Part shown: piece by piece, positions 47,344 to 57,769 of the stretch
Numbering within the stretch: the first letter of the stretch is position 1
Layout of the letters: each line of letters begins with the position of its first letter
Assembly: GCF_963676685.1 (NCBI RefSeq)
Contig: NC_092348.1
Coordinates: 30,231,386-30,295,385, forward strand
Origin: Mytilus edulis
Lineage: Eukaryota; Mollusca; Bivalvia; Mytilida; Mytilidae
Length of the DNA: 64,000 nt
Direction of reading: 5' to 3'
Translations under genes and position numbers: made by a program
Notes under the pieces: generated by a model
What the model was told of the DNA's origin: nothing
Database searches by the model: none
The model's input: only the letters and a program-made list of their open reading frames with translations

Positions 47344-47383
47344 TGACGTCATGAAAAAAATGTATTTATTCCTCATGACGTCA
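47344..47383. promoter_or_regulatory. Pair of CRE-type sites (TGACGTCA)
   Basis: Two perfect TGACGTCA octamers at 47,344-47,351 and 47,376-47,383, 32 bp apart and about 560-590 bp upstream of the Ig-gene start codon. TGACGTCA is the CREB/ATF consensus. The same octamer occurs in pairs inside introns (61,563 and 61,585), so repeat origin is possible. Confidence 0.35.
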
Positions 47384-47937
47384 CGTAGAAACAACACATC
47401 TTTTAGCAGGTCTCTTGAAAGGAATGGTTAAAATTTTCTGCATTTCGTCTCAAAATCCTGAGAGAAACAATTGCCACCATCAAATCTAAATTTGAATATT
47501 TTAAATGCTCGGCGAACATTGTGTTTTGATTTTGAAAAATCAATAATCTCGATTAGACACATTTCGCAATGCAATGGTAGAATTTATATTCATGAACTCA
47601 ACGATCATTTGTTTCTTCATAAGACAAGATTACAAGTATACACCTTTTGAAAACATCTGTTGGGAACACAAAATTCATATCGCTAACAAATGTGACATTT
47701 ACCAAGCTCTTGTAAATTTTGTATTTAATTCTAACGCCTCCTCATTTAGACAAACGAAGAAGGAAGTATTTTTTACCAGGAAGTTATTCAATATTCGTGT
47801 TCAAATCATTAAAATATATGTATAATTGTGAGTAATGATCATTAATCTGAATTTTACATGCCATAAAAAAAACCACTCTAACTACCGAATACATCTTTGA
47901 AATCTTAGAACGACAGCTAGTGGTCATTTAGAATACA

Positions 47938-48001
47938 ATGGAGTTAAATCACGTTTTCATAATTTTGAGTGTTGATTTGTTTTATATGATGCTTGCAACT
48001 G
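47938..48001 (+). CDS. FN3/Ig-superfamily protein, exon 1 (signal peptide)
   Basis: ATG at 47,938 opens MELNHVFIILSVDLFYMMLA, a typical secretory signal, and stops at the donor ACTG|GTGAGT (48,002), phase 1. It joins the FN3 exon in frame (codon G|GT, Gly). This is the first coding exon; the start is chosen because the hydrophobic leader is followed by a strong donor in the phase shared by all later exons. No TATA box seen; two CRE-like octamers lie about 0.57 kb upstream. Product: N-terminus of a secreted or type I membrane protein. Confidence 0.7.
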
Positions 48002-48573
48002 GTGAGTAGATCTTTAGGTTTGCAAATATTTAACTTTAAATTGCATTGATGCAAAAGAAGTTTACCAATGTTTAAATTCTGTAAATCAATTAGGAACAGA
48101 CAAATTCAAGTAAAACAAGATTTTAATAACATTCACATTTCTGAATGTTCTGTATATCAATTTCATATTTTATTGACCGAATGAGAATATGTTTATATTC
48201 AAGGAAACTTATTTAGTATCAAATTAATATCGGTGGTTTTTATTCAACTTGGTATTAAATAAAAGAAATTTCAAATACTATTGCATGTCTGGTATAAAGC
48301 AGAATTGTTGATTGTTGGCGTGGAAATATTATATGTATTGAAGTCTGTACAGGTGCACTTTGTAAATACAACTGTTTCACATGCCACGCCTCCTTTTGGG
48401 ATATTTATATAATTTTCATAGATATGTTAATTTGTTTAAGTACTGGTTCCCAGATATGATCTCTGCGATTCATCTTATAGAGCCATAACTTGGGAATTTA
48501 CAGAATGTCTTTGTTTCACAGTCATTGAATATTTTTTTACAAACTGTTCTGAATATCTTTTATTGTCTTTTAG
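48002..48573 (+). other. Intron 1 of the Ig-superfamily gene
   Basis: GTGAGT ... tgtcttttag, 572 bp, phase 1. AT-rich, nothing else recognised. Confidence 0.65.
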
Positions 48574-48867
48574 GTCAGCCGCCAGACCCACCAACAGATG
48601 TTCGGATAGATATAATCAATGATACAGCTATTGTTTCATGGATAATACCTTCTAACCAAGGGATAAATTGGTCTGTGATTCAACTTTATAATTCAAAAGA
48701 AGGCGACGTATATTTAGATCAAGGGAGAAAACACAAATATTTACGATTTCCACGTTCTAGCTTTGAGATCGCAAAGTTAAAGATGTGTTCAGAATATTAT
48801 GTCAGAATAAGATGTAAAAGAAGATCAGCATATTCAGAATTCACCACACAGAAATTTTGGATGACAA
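48574..48867 (+). CDS. FN3/Ig-superfamily protein, exon 2 (FN3 domain)
   Basis: Exon of 294 nt, acceptor tgtcttttag and donor GACAA|GTGAGT, phase 1 at both ends, the classic shuffling phase for extracellular domains. It encodes one fibronectin type III domain: a proline-rich start QPPDPPTDVRIDI, the B-strand Trp in TAIVSWIIPS, and the F-strand pattern CSEYYVRIRCKRRSAYSEF, close to the usual 'Y.V.V.A.N..G.S'. The two Cys (CSEYYVRIRC) may pair. The domain sits directly after the signal peptide and before the Ig domains, an unusual order. No family name assigned. Confidence 0.75.
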
Positions 48868-49274
48868 GTGAGTTCATATGTCATTAAGAATTTAAAACTG
48901 TTTTGTTCTTTAAATATTTTGTTTTAACTTTTTTTGTTTTTGTTTCAATGCTACCGACTGTATATACATCAATCTGGTATTTATAACAATATGGTCATTC
49001 ACAAAATTGAACCCTTATTGGAATATTTCACAATGAAAAATTCATTCCTTTCAAAATTAGAAAAAAAATATATTTGTACACAACTGTATTGGTGAAAAAA
49101 TACAATGTATATGGCTGCTGAGTCAATATTTCATATATTCATCGCCCGATTACTGACGAACATAAATTTAATTTAATTGCAAGCTATAGTTATTGGGTAA
49201 TGTCAAATATTTTGTTTTGTGCTTTTTGTGTGTTGTTGGGAACATCGATGATTGAGTGACTGATCTTAGTAGTC

Positions 49275-49440
49275 GAACAACTGTACTACTAGCTTAACAC
49301 CCCAAGTTTTTGGTGGGGTTCGTGTTGCTTATTTTTTAGTTTTATATGTTGTGTCCTGTGAACTGTTGTTAGTCTGTTTCTCTTTTATTTTAGCCATGGC
49401 GTTGTCGGTTTATTTTCGATTTGTGCGTTTTTTTCGTCCC
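49275..49440 (+). repeat. Family D repeat
   Basis: 'ccccaagtttttggtggggt', 'tcgtgttgcttattttttag' and 'atggcgttgtcggtttattt'. In intron 2 of the Ig gene. A 22-base A-run follows at about 49,595. Confidence 0.55.
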
Positions 49441-50017
49441 TCTTTTATCAACACTCAGGGTGGTAATTCGAACCCTGCACGTAACAAGTGTATTAGACTC
49501 GAGTCTGAACTAATGAGGAGGGTCAGTTTTCCTACAGTAGGTATGTTTTGTTTCCCCCAGCTTAACGCGTCCTACTTAACATCCCTCCCCACCAAAAAAA
49601 AAAAAAAAAAAAAAAATGACCACCACGAAATATCTGATAGTGCTGAAAATTGCATCAAACCCGTACCTACCAACTAACCAATCAATCTTCGGTGTCTTCA
49701 TAAGATTTTTCGTATAGCTTTTGTATTTTAAACATGTATTGAAAATAGAAAACAATAGTTCATCCCTTTTAATTAAAAGACGATTCTTTTTTAAAACAAG
49801 ATCAACATTTGTATTAAACGTACATGACAAATGGAAGAAAATGCTTTTCAAATTTAAGTAATAAAATCATCGAAATGTAAGACCATTTTAGAGTATTACT
49901 CGTCGTACCGCTAGTAATAAATATATCATCGTGACCATCTTTAAACTAAATAATTATATAATAAACAGCTGCACCATAAGCGCATGATACGCCCGTCGTC
50001 TTGTGTGTAAGTTTATG

Positions 50018-50620
50018 CAATAATCATCAATAGTTTCTGAGATACAGCGCGACATGTGAAAAAAACCCTTTTATAACAAAAACTCAACAACTCTTAAATA
50101 AAATTTTAACCAAAAACCTAAAAGTATACAGTTCTTTAGATTAATATAACAAAGAAGTGTGTCAAGTTTTAGGCAATAATCATAAATTGTTTTTTTTTAA
50201 GATACGGCGACATGTAGCCCTCCCCCTTTTTAAAAAAAAATAACTCAATCTCTCTAAAATAAAATTTTGAATCAAAACCAAAAAGTATACAGATCTTTAG
50301 ATTAATATAAAAAAAGTGTGTAAATTTTTTAGCAATAATCATCAATCGTTTTTGAGATACGGCGTGACATGTAAAAAAAACTCCCCTTATTTACAAAAAT
50401 TCAATTTCTCAAAAATAAAATTTTGAATTATCACCGAAAAAGTATACAGATGTTAAGATTAATATAACTAAGAAGTGTGTAAAGTTTCAATCAATAATCA
50501 TACATCGTTTTTGAGATACGGCGCGACATGTGAAAAAAACACCCCTCTGTTTTAGTTACAAAGTCCCGGGTCTCAAAAAGTTTTAATCCTATTTTCACCA
50601 AAGTGTATACAGATCGTTTT
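50018..50620 (+). repeat. Tandem repeat, ~158-bp unit x ~3.7
   Basis: Unit starts 'caataatcat' at 50,018, 50,174, 50,333 and 50,492 (periods 156, 159, 159). Each contains 'gagatacggcgcgacatgt' and 'gtatacagatctttagatta'. Units are moderately diverged. In intron 2 of the Ig gene. Confidence 0.85.
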
Positions 50621-50904
50621 AAACAGTTTTGTATATTTTAGGGTACATGCATTTTTCATATCTTTTATTTCTCTTTTAAGTATCTTATGAAATTTTTATA
50701 TGCTTGTTTGATTCTTTTAAGATAGTGCTTTGTAATCTATGTTTTATGTATTTTTGTATTTTAGATATTTTTTAAATGTGAAGCGCTTAGAGTAATTTTT
50801 GTTATTATATAATGTGCTCTATAAATATTGTATTTATTTATTTTATTATCGTTTGACCATAATAAGAAACAACTATATTAAGTTTCATGAAATTTGGATA
50901 ATAA

Positions 50905-51540
50905 AATTGAGAATGGAAATGGGGAATGTGTCAAAGAGACAACAACCCGACCAAATAAAAAACAACAGCAGAGGGTCACCAACAGGTCTTCAATGTAGCG
51001 AGAAATTCCCGCACCCGGAGGCGTCCTTCAGCTGGCCCCTAAACAAATATATACTAGTCCAGTGATAATGAACGCCATACTAATTTCCAAATTGTACACA
51101 AGAAACTAGAATTAAAATAATACAAGACTAACAAAGGCCAGAGGCTCCTGACTTGGGACAGGCGCAAAAATGCGGCGGGGTTAAACATGTTTGTGAGATC
51201 TCAACCCTCCCCCTATACCTCTAACCAATGTAGTAAAGTAAACGCATAACAATACGCACATTAAAATTCAGTTCAAGAGAAATCCGAGTCTGATGTCAGA
51301 AAATGTAACCAAAGAAAATAAACAAAATGACAATAATACATAAATAACAACAGACTACTAGCAGTTAACTGACATGCCAGCTCCAGACTTCAATTAAACT
51401 GACTGAAAGATTATGATTTCATCATATGAACATCAGGCACAATCCTTCCCGTTAGGGGTTTAGTATCATACCATCATAACATATATGAGAAGAACATAAC
51501 CCGTGTCATGCCAACAACTGTTTTTTAAAAAATAATGTGT
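50905..51540 (-). repeat. Family B: 3' UTR of a retroelement
   Basis: Directly downstream (minus strand) of the RT-tail stop at 51,541, so family B is the 3' UTR of that element. It ends with the minus-strand segment 'cattccccatttccattctc' near 50,910. Same sequence at 54,935-55,620 and 14,350-15,095. Confidence 0.75.
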
Positions 51541-52030
51541 TTAGTTCCGATGCAAAGACCTTATCAGTGACTCAATATTAACGCCAAAATATGCAATCTT
51601 TAATGACTTGACAACAGTATCGTAATTATATCCCTTCTTAATAAGTCTATTCAAAGGTTTTGTAAGTTTCCGAGGTGAATACTGACACCTTTGTGCTTTA
51701 TAAAGAATATTACCATAAAAAATTGGATGTGAAATACCTGAACGTATTAGAAGTCTGCATGTTGAGCTATATTTACGAATGATGTCTTTATACCGATGAT
51801 AAAATTTAGTAAATGTTTTGACTAGTTTGTGATATCGAAAACCCTGGTGTAATAATTTTTCAGTAATACATAAATTTCTCTCGTTAAAATCTAAAACATT
51901 TTTACATACACGAGCGAATCGTACAAGTTGAGATATATAAACACCGTAAGATGGTGACAAGGGAACGTCACCATCTAAAAACGGATAATTAACGATAGGA
52001 AATGAAAAATCATCCCTTTTATCATAAATT
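51541..52030 (-). pseudogene. Retroelement RT C-terminal region, 5'-truncated
   Basis: The minus strand reads KRDDFSFPIVNYPFLDGDVP (from about 52,020), then SYGVYISQLVRFARVC, LLHQGFRYHKL, FYHRYKDII and ends SLIRSLHRN-stop at 51,541. Open over about 160 codons. It lacks the RT palm, so this is a truncated insertion. Family B follows as 3' UTR. The GVYISQL-R-x-AR-x-C and LL.QGF..HKL patterns recall the post-RT segment of Penelope-like elements; clade unproven. Confidence 0.65.
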
Positions 52031-52044
52031 ACGGTGCGACATGT

Positions 52045-52085
52045 TTACGCCAGACAGACGGACAGACGGACGGACGGACGCCGGA
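52045..52085 (+). repeat. GACG microsatellite
   Basis: 'cagacggacagacggacgga' followed by more cggac units; a short tract common next to bivalve repeats. Confidence 0.7.
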
Positions 52086-52205
52086 CATTTGTATACCATT
52101 ATACGTCCCATCAAAATTTTTACGGGTGTATAAAAAGATAAATTTTCTAGTTATGTACATCTTTGATTTGTGATATGATACGTTCAACTGAAATTTAATT
52201 TACAG

Positions 52206-52496
52206 ACAAAACATTTACTGCTGAAATATACGAAAATGTTGCCATAACATGGAGGACTTTTAGCGATATATATGCTGTTACGACGCCTACGAAAAGTGTA
52301 ATATATGCTGTACAATTGGGCAGTTTGATTTCGAATTCTAAAGAAATGTCGAAGTACAAATTTGACCAGAGTACAACGGATGTAAGCTCCATCAACATCA
52401 CTGTTATAAGTGTGAAGCAGATAGATGCTGGGCTATACGGATCAGTTGATGCAGGATCAGTTGATGTGAAAGGATGCTGTGTTCTAGTTGTTACAA
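52206..52496 (+). CDS. FN3/Ig-superfamily protein, exon 3 (V-like Ig, cysteine-poor)
   Basis: Exon of 291 nt: acceptor taatttacag, donor ACAA|GTAGAG, phase 1 on both sides. The fold is read from YENVAITWRTF (B/C strands with Trp), SINITVISVKQIDAGLYGS (E-F strands with the D-A-G-x-Y signature) and the G strand GCCVLVVTS. The two cysteines that normally bridge an Ig domain are missing: no Cys before the Trp, and Ser where Y-x-C is expected; the CC pair lies in the G strand. Such DAG-Y domains ending in G-x-V-L-V-V precede ordinary Ig domains in many molluscan Ig receptors (from memory). Host gene. Confidence 0.7.
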
Positions 52497-52864
52497 GTAG
52501 AGTATCGATATCTTATTTAACCTTTATATACATCAACCTGACCATTAAATAAGCCTATTTACTTTTCCAGTTATTCATAAAATAACCGTTTCTAATTTTC
52601 ACATCTTTTGCATCGTACCGAAATATTTTAAAAGAAAGAAGGTATGGACTTACAAAAGGTCAAGTAATTTTAGATTTTTATAAATCATGGTAATTTCCTT
52701 AATACATTACCAGGGTTGTTCAATGTCGTAGCAGCTACGTAGTGCTACGTAGATGTTGACTATTGAGCGTGTAGCTATATACTAGTTGTTACATAGATAT
52801 TGATAGCAGCTACGTAGCCGATACACAAAACACAATGTATTAAAAGTAAACAATTAATTGTAAT

Positions 52865-54650
52865 AGATATAGGAAGATGTGGTATGAGTGCCAATGAGAC
52901 ATCTCTCCATCCAACTAACAATTTATAAAAGTAAACCATTATAGGTCAAGGTACGGTCTTCAACACGGAGCATTGGCCCAAACCGAAAAACAAGCTATAA
53001 AGGGCCCCAAAATTACTAGTGTAAAACCATTCAAACATGAAAACCAACGGCCCAGTAGTCAGCACTTCGGTGTTGACATGAATATCAATTATATGGCCAT
53101 TTTTATAAATTAACTGTTTACAAAATTTAGAATTTTTCGCAAAACTAAGGATTTGCTTATCCCAGGAGTAGACTACCTTAGCCGTATTTGGCACAACATT
53201 TTGGAATTTTGGGTCCTCAATGCTCTTCAACTTTGTACATGTTTTTGGCTTTTTAACTGTTTTGATATGAGCGTCACTGATGAAACTTATGTAGACGAAA
53301 CGCGCGTCTGGCGTATTAAATTATAATCCTTGTACCTGTGATAACTACTTTACACAACTGGGTCGATGCCACTGCTGGTGGACGTTTCCTCCCCGAGGGT
53401 ATCACCAGCCCAGTAGTCAGCACTTCGGTGTTGACATGAATATCAATTATATGGCCATTTTTATAAATTAACTGTTTACAAAATTTAGAATTTTTCGCAA
53501 AACTAAGGATTTGCTTATCCCAGGAATAGACTACCTTAGCCGTATTTGGCACAACATTTAGAAATTTGGGTCCTCAATGCTCTTCAACTTTGTACTTGTT
53601 TGGCTTTTTAACTGTTTTGATATGAGCGTCACTGATGAAACTTATGTAGACAAAACGCGCGTCTGGCGTATTAAATTATAATCCTTGTACCTGTGATAGC
53701 TACTTTACACAACTGGGTCGATGCCACTGCTGGTGGACGTTTCCTCCCCGAGGGTATCACCAGCCCAGTAGTCAGCACTTTGGTGTTGACATGAATATAA
53801 ATTATATGGTCATTTTTATAAATTTACTGTTTACAAAACTATGAATTTTTCGAAAAACTAAGGATTTGCTTATCCCAGGAGTAGACTACCTTAGCCGTAT
53901 TGGCACAACATTTTGGAATTTTGGGTCCTCAATGCTCTTCAACTTTGTACTTGTTTGGCCTTTTAACTGTTTTGATATGAGCGTCACTGATGAGTCTTAT
54001 GTAGACGAAACGCGCGTCTGGCGTATTGAATTATAATCCTGGTATCTTTGATAACTACTTTACACCACTGGGTCGATGCCACTGCTGGTGGACGTTTTGT
54101 CCCCGAGGGTATCACCAGCCCAGTAGTCAGCACTTCGGTGTTGACATGAATATCAATTATATGGTCATTTTTATACTGTGTACAAAACTTTGAATTTTTC
54201 GAAAAACTAAGGATTTGCTTATCCCAGGAGTAGAATACCTTAGCCGTATTTGGCACAACATTGTGGAATTTTGGGTCCTCAATGCTCTTCAACTTTGTAC
54301 TTGTTTGGCTTTTTAACTGTTTTGATATGAGCGTCACTGATGAGTCTTATGTAGACGAAACGCGCGTCTGGCGTATTAAATTATAATCCTGGTACCTTTG
54401 ATAACTACTCTAATCTATATAAAAAACGAGAAACGAGAAACACGTCTTAATTACTTAACTAACGACAATTACTGTACATCATATTCCTGACTTAGGACAG
54501 GTGCAAACATTTGCAGCGGGATTAAACGTTTTAATCGTACCAAACCTTCTCCCTTTTTCTGAGACAATAGTATAACATCACAACATAGAAAAACACACGA
54601 TAAAATATCAATTGGAAGGCTTAACTCAATAAAAAAAACGTAAATAAATT
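52865..54650 (+). repeat. Family A copy split by a satellite array
   Basis: The left part 52,865-53,050 ('gaagatgtggtatgagtgcc' ... 'gaaaaccaacgg') and the right part from about 54,410 ('ctaatctatataaaaaacga' ... 'tcaattggaaggcttaactc') are collinear with unsplit copies at 1893-2135 and 61,022-61,330. The satellite at 53,053-54,408 sits exactly between. In intron 3 of the Ig gene. Confidence 0.8.
53053..54408 (+). repeat. Satellite array, ~356-bp monomer x 3.8
   Basis: Monomers begin 'cagtagtcagcacttcggtg' at 53,053, 53,411, 53,766 and 54,121 (periods 358, 355, 355). The last lacks its final ~70 bp. Conserved inner blocks include 'gacgaaacgcgcgtctggcg' and 'cttatcccaggagtagacta'. Identity is high, with a few small deletions. 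A reverse-strand frame (KSIEDPKF...NTAKVVYSWDKQILSF) is partly kept in each monomer. Confidence 0.9.
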
Positions 54651-54934
54651 CACTATGAACGAATAAATTTGATCTGCGATACCTTAATGCAAATACATAG
54701 TTAATAAAGTTATTAGGGATAGATATTTAAGGTCAAAACTAGATAAACAAGCTTAAACAAAGCTATGGTAAGATACCACTGTGAATATTTAACAACTTAC
54801 AGAAAATCCTCACTTTGGAAAAAAAACCGGTGTCATATTTTACACAGGTAAATAAAAATAATTTTGTCGTTAAGTATACTAAATCGTCCTATAAGGAATA
54901 CTAAGAAAGTTCTGTAATATAAATAAACATAATC

Positions 54935-55620
54935 TGGCGTTAATATTGATTCACTTATAGGGTCTTTGCATCGGAACTAAACACATTTATTTAAAACCAG
55001 CTGTTGGCATGACACGTGTTATGTTCTTCTCATATATGTTATGATGGTATGACTCTAAACCCCTAACGAGAAAGGTTGTGCCTGATATTCATATGATGAA
55101 GACATAATCTTTCAATCAGTTTAATTGAAGTTTTGAGCTGGCATGTCAGTTAACTGCTAGTAGTATGCTGTTATTTATATATTATTGTCATTTTGTGTAT
55201 TTTCTTTGGTTACATCTTCTGACATCAGATTCGGACTTCTCTTACACTGAATGTTAATGTGCGTAGTGCTATGCATTTACTTTTCAACATTGACTAGAGG
55301 TATAGGGGGAGGGTTGAGATCTCATAAACATGTTTAACCCCGCCGCATTTTTGCGCCTGTCCCAAGTCAGGAGCCTCTGGCCTTTGTTAGTCTTGTATTA
55401 TTTTTAATTTTAGTTTCTTGTGTACAATTTGGAGTTTAGTATGGCGTTCATTATCACTGAACTAGTATATATATTTGTTTAGGGGCCAGCTGAAGGACGC
55501 CTCCGGGTGCGGGAATTTCTCGCTGCATTGAAGACCTGTTGGTGACCTTCTGCTGTTGTCTGTTCTATGGTCGGATTGTTGTCTCTTTGACACATTCCCC
55601 ATTTCCATTCTCAATTTTAT
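54935..55620 (+). repeat. Family B copy, 5'-truncated retroelement
   Basis: Starts with the last codons of the RT tail ('gcgttaatattgattcactt', encoding VNIDSL, then SLHRN-stop) and continues through the whole 3' UTR to 'cattccccatttccattctc'. Inverted relative to 50,905-51,600, so the two could pair in the Ig-gene intron. Confidence 0.75.
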
Positions 55621-55624
55621 AATA

Positions 55625-56105
55625 TAACATTTGGTACATATGGGGTGAATATCAACAATAAAACTATACAATTACAGCTAGATAAAACTTCCTATACAAA
55701 TTTCATTTGTAACAGAATAATTTTGATGTTCATAGTACGAGGAAGTGAAAATTAGTAGATATTCTTTTATATAGACAAGATCCATATTAATAAGAAATAA
55801 CAAAAAAGCATAACAAATATTATCAACAGGTAAAATTAACAAGAAAGTACGAGTTGGGAGTTCTCGCAGTTACGGACAGCTAGTTAAAAACCAAAACAAT
55901 TATTTATAAAAAAAATCATGCATCAGAAACTAAAATCAACTAAAACACATTTAGTTAACGTCATAAACTGTCAGAGGAGACATGACTTGTGCAATGACAA
56001 AAACATGTATCGACAGGTAGTAGGATAGTGAGGAGCGAATTCTTTAGAGATAAAAATTAACGTGTGTGTGTCTCTATTCCTCCCGCTTGAAAAGAAAATA
56101 CAATT
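55625..56105. other. No gene recognised (intron 3)
   Basis: AT-rich intronic sequence between retroelement copies. Confidence 0.5.
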
Positions 56106-56109
56106 TAGT

Positions 56110-56535
56110 TATGTTTTAATTTACTAATGACAAAATCGATATTAGTGCTAATGTTAACTATATCCAGAGATCTAATTACAATATTTGTACGATAACCCTT
56201 ATTAATAAGTTTGTTTAAAGGTTCGATGAGTTAACACGGATCACATACTGATTTCCGCGCTTTAAAACAATATTGTCGTAAAATTTAGGATGTGAAATAC
56301 CATTTTTGATAAGTTTTCTACAGGTACAGCCAAATTTACTAATCACATCTTTGTATCTATGATCAAATTTACTAAAAGTTTTAAGTAATGTATGGTATCA
56401 AAATCCCTGACATAATAATTTACCAATGATGCATTGATTACGTTGGTGAAAATCTATGACATCAGTATACACACGGGCATACCGAACGAGTTGGGAAATA
56501 TAAACACCGTATGATGGAGCCAAAGGCACATCGCA
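56110..56535 (-). pseudogene. Retroelement RT C-terminal region, decayed
   Basis: The minus strand reads DVPLAPSYGVYISQLVRYAR, then a stop inside the LLCQGF-stop-YHTL motif, FSKFDHRYKDVI, KNGISHPKFYDNIV, and further stops before the end. A third, older copy of the tail found at 51,541-52,030. Confidence 0.65.
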
Positions 56536-56944
56536 ATAGGTCAGTATATGGAGTATTCTAGCAGTTTTTTCAAATTGGCAATACGCTCAAAATGTTTGAA
56601 GCGTTAACGCAAATGTAGACTTGTTAATGCTATAAATACTGAAGGTATACAAACTAATGAAGTATATACATTAGAAAATGTTATTTCGGTATATTTAAAA
56701 TACTCTCATTTTCGATAAACCTTATCATAAATTCTTCTTTATAAAATTCTGAGTTCTTTACAGATACTTACAAGACAAAAGTTAAGAAGCCTGGGTGTAC
56801 GTAATGCATACTAGTTATCATTCTGTAAATTCAAGGAGGTCTAATATCTTTTTTTAACATTCTGTGAAGTGTCATTAATATTGGTTGGAAACTGTAAACG
56901 AAGTCAATCACACAAAACTGGTACCGTCTTTTTTTTGAATATGA

Positions 56945-57030
56945 ATAGATTACCTTAGCCGTATTTGGCAAAACTTTTTGAAATTTTGGGTCCTCAATGC
57001 TCTTCAATTTTGTACTTGTTTGATAACTAT
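56945..57030 (+). repeat. Satellite-monomer remnant
   Basis: 'taccttagccgtatttggca', 'ttgggtcctcaatgctcttc' and 'tttgataactat' match the 356-bp monomer with a deletion of the GCGCGTCTGG part. It abuts the TTAA-flanked element. Confidence 0.65.
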
Positions 57031-57047
57031 TCTTACTGTTGACTTAA

Positions 57048-57757
57048 GGTAGCACAATACAAAGATTTTTTCACTCCCAATCAGACAACTTTAAACTGAT
57101 GTAATTCATTTCATCCTTTATATTTATAAATAAGGTACAAAAAGAAAGAAGAAAGATTAATCTTTCAAATTGTGATAATTTAATTATGACATGATTATTA
57201 CATAATTAATTATTATGTAATTAGTTGCTATATTGTGATGTCCACACTTGAATGAATTTAGCGTCTTTGTTCTGCATAGCATCCCAAAATATTTTATAGA
57301 TTCTTGTACAACACAGCTTGACCTCCAAAACTTTGTCTCAGATTTCCAAAAACATCAAGAGAACAAATTTTATACCCAATTGAATTCAGTGGTCGCTTAT
57401 GAATGGATGTTGTAAACTTCATTGAAGATTTATGAGAGAATGAAATACAATAGGAAAAATCTGAGACACAGTTTTGAAGGTCAAACTGTGTTGTGCAAGA
57501 ATCTATAAAATATTTTGGGATGCTATGAATAACAAAGAAGTTAAATTCATTCAAGTATGGACATCACAATATGGCAACTAATTACATAACGATTAATTAT
57601 GTAATAATTATGTTATAATGAAATTATCACAATTTGAAAGATTAATCCTTCTTCTTTCTTTTGGTACCTCATTTATAAAATTTAAAGAAAGATGAGTGGA
57701 GTTACATCAGTTTAAAGATGTCTGATTGGGGATGAAAAATCTTTGTATTGTGCTACC
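57048..57757. mobile_element. TTAA-flanked foldback element, 710 bp
   Basis: TTAA at 57,044-57,047 and 57,758-57,761 bounds a near-complete palindrome: arms of about 300 bp start GGTAGCACAATACAAAGATT and match at roughly 90%. No transposase. TTAA targets are used by piggyBac- and Kolobok-type elements. The open frame at 57,294-57,554 is incidental. Confidence 0.85.
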
Positions 57758-57769
57758 TTAATGTCTGAA

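Noticed and set aside
49351-49677. 108-codon plus-strand frame with an N-terminal hydrophobic stretch
   Set aside because: It spans family D and a 22-base A-run; the apparent signal peptide comes from repeat sequence.
52725-52830. TAGCAGCTACGTAG words near 52,731 and 52,806
   Set aside because: Short, locally repeated palindromic words in intron sequence; too little to call an element.
57294-57554. 86-codon minus-strand frame
   Set aside because: Falls across the centre of the TTAA-flanked palindrome; each half repeats the other in reverse.
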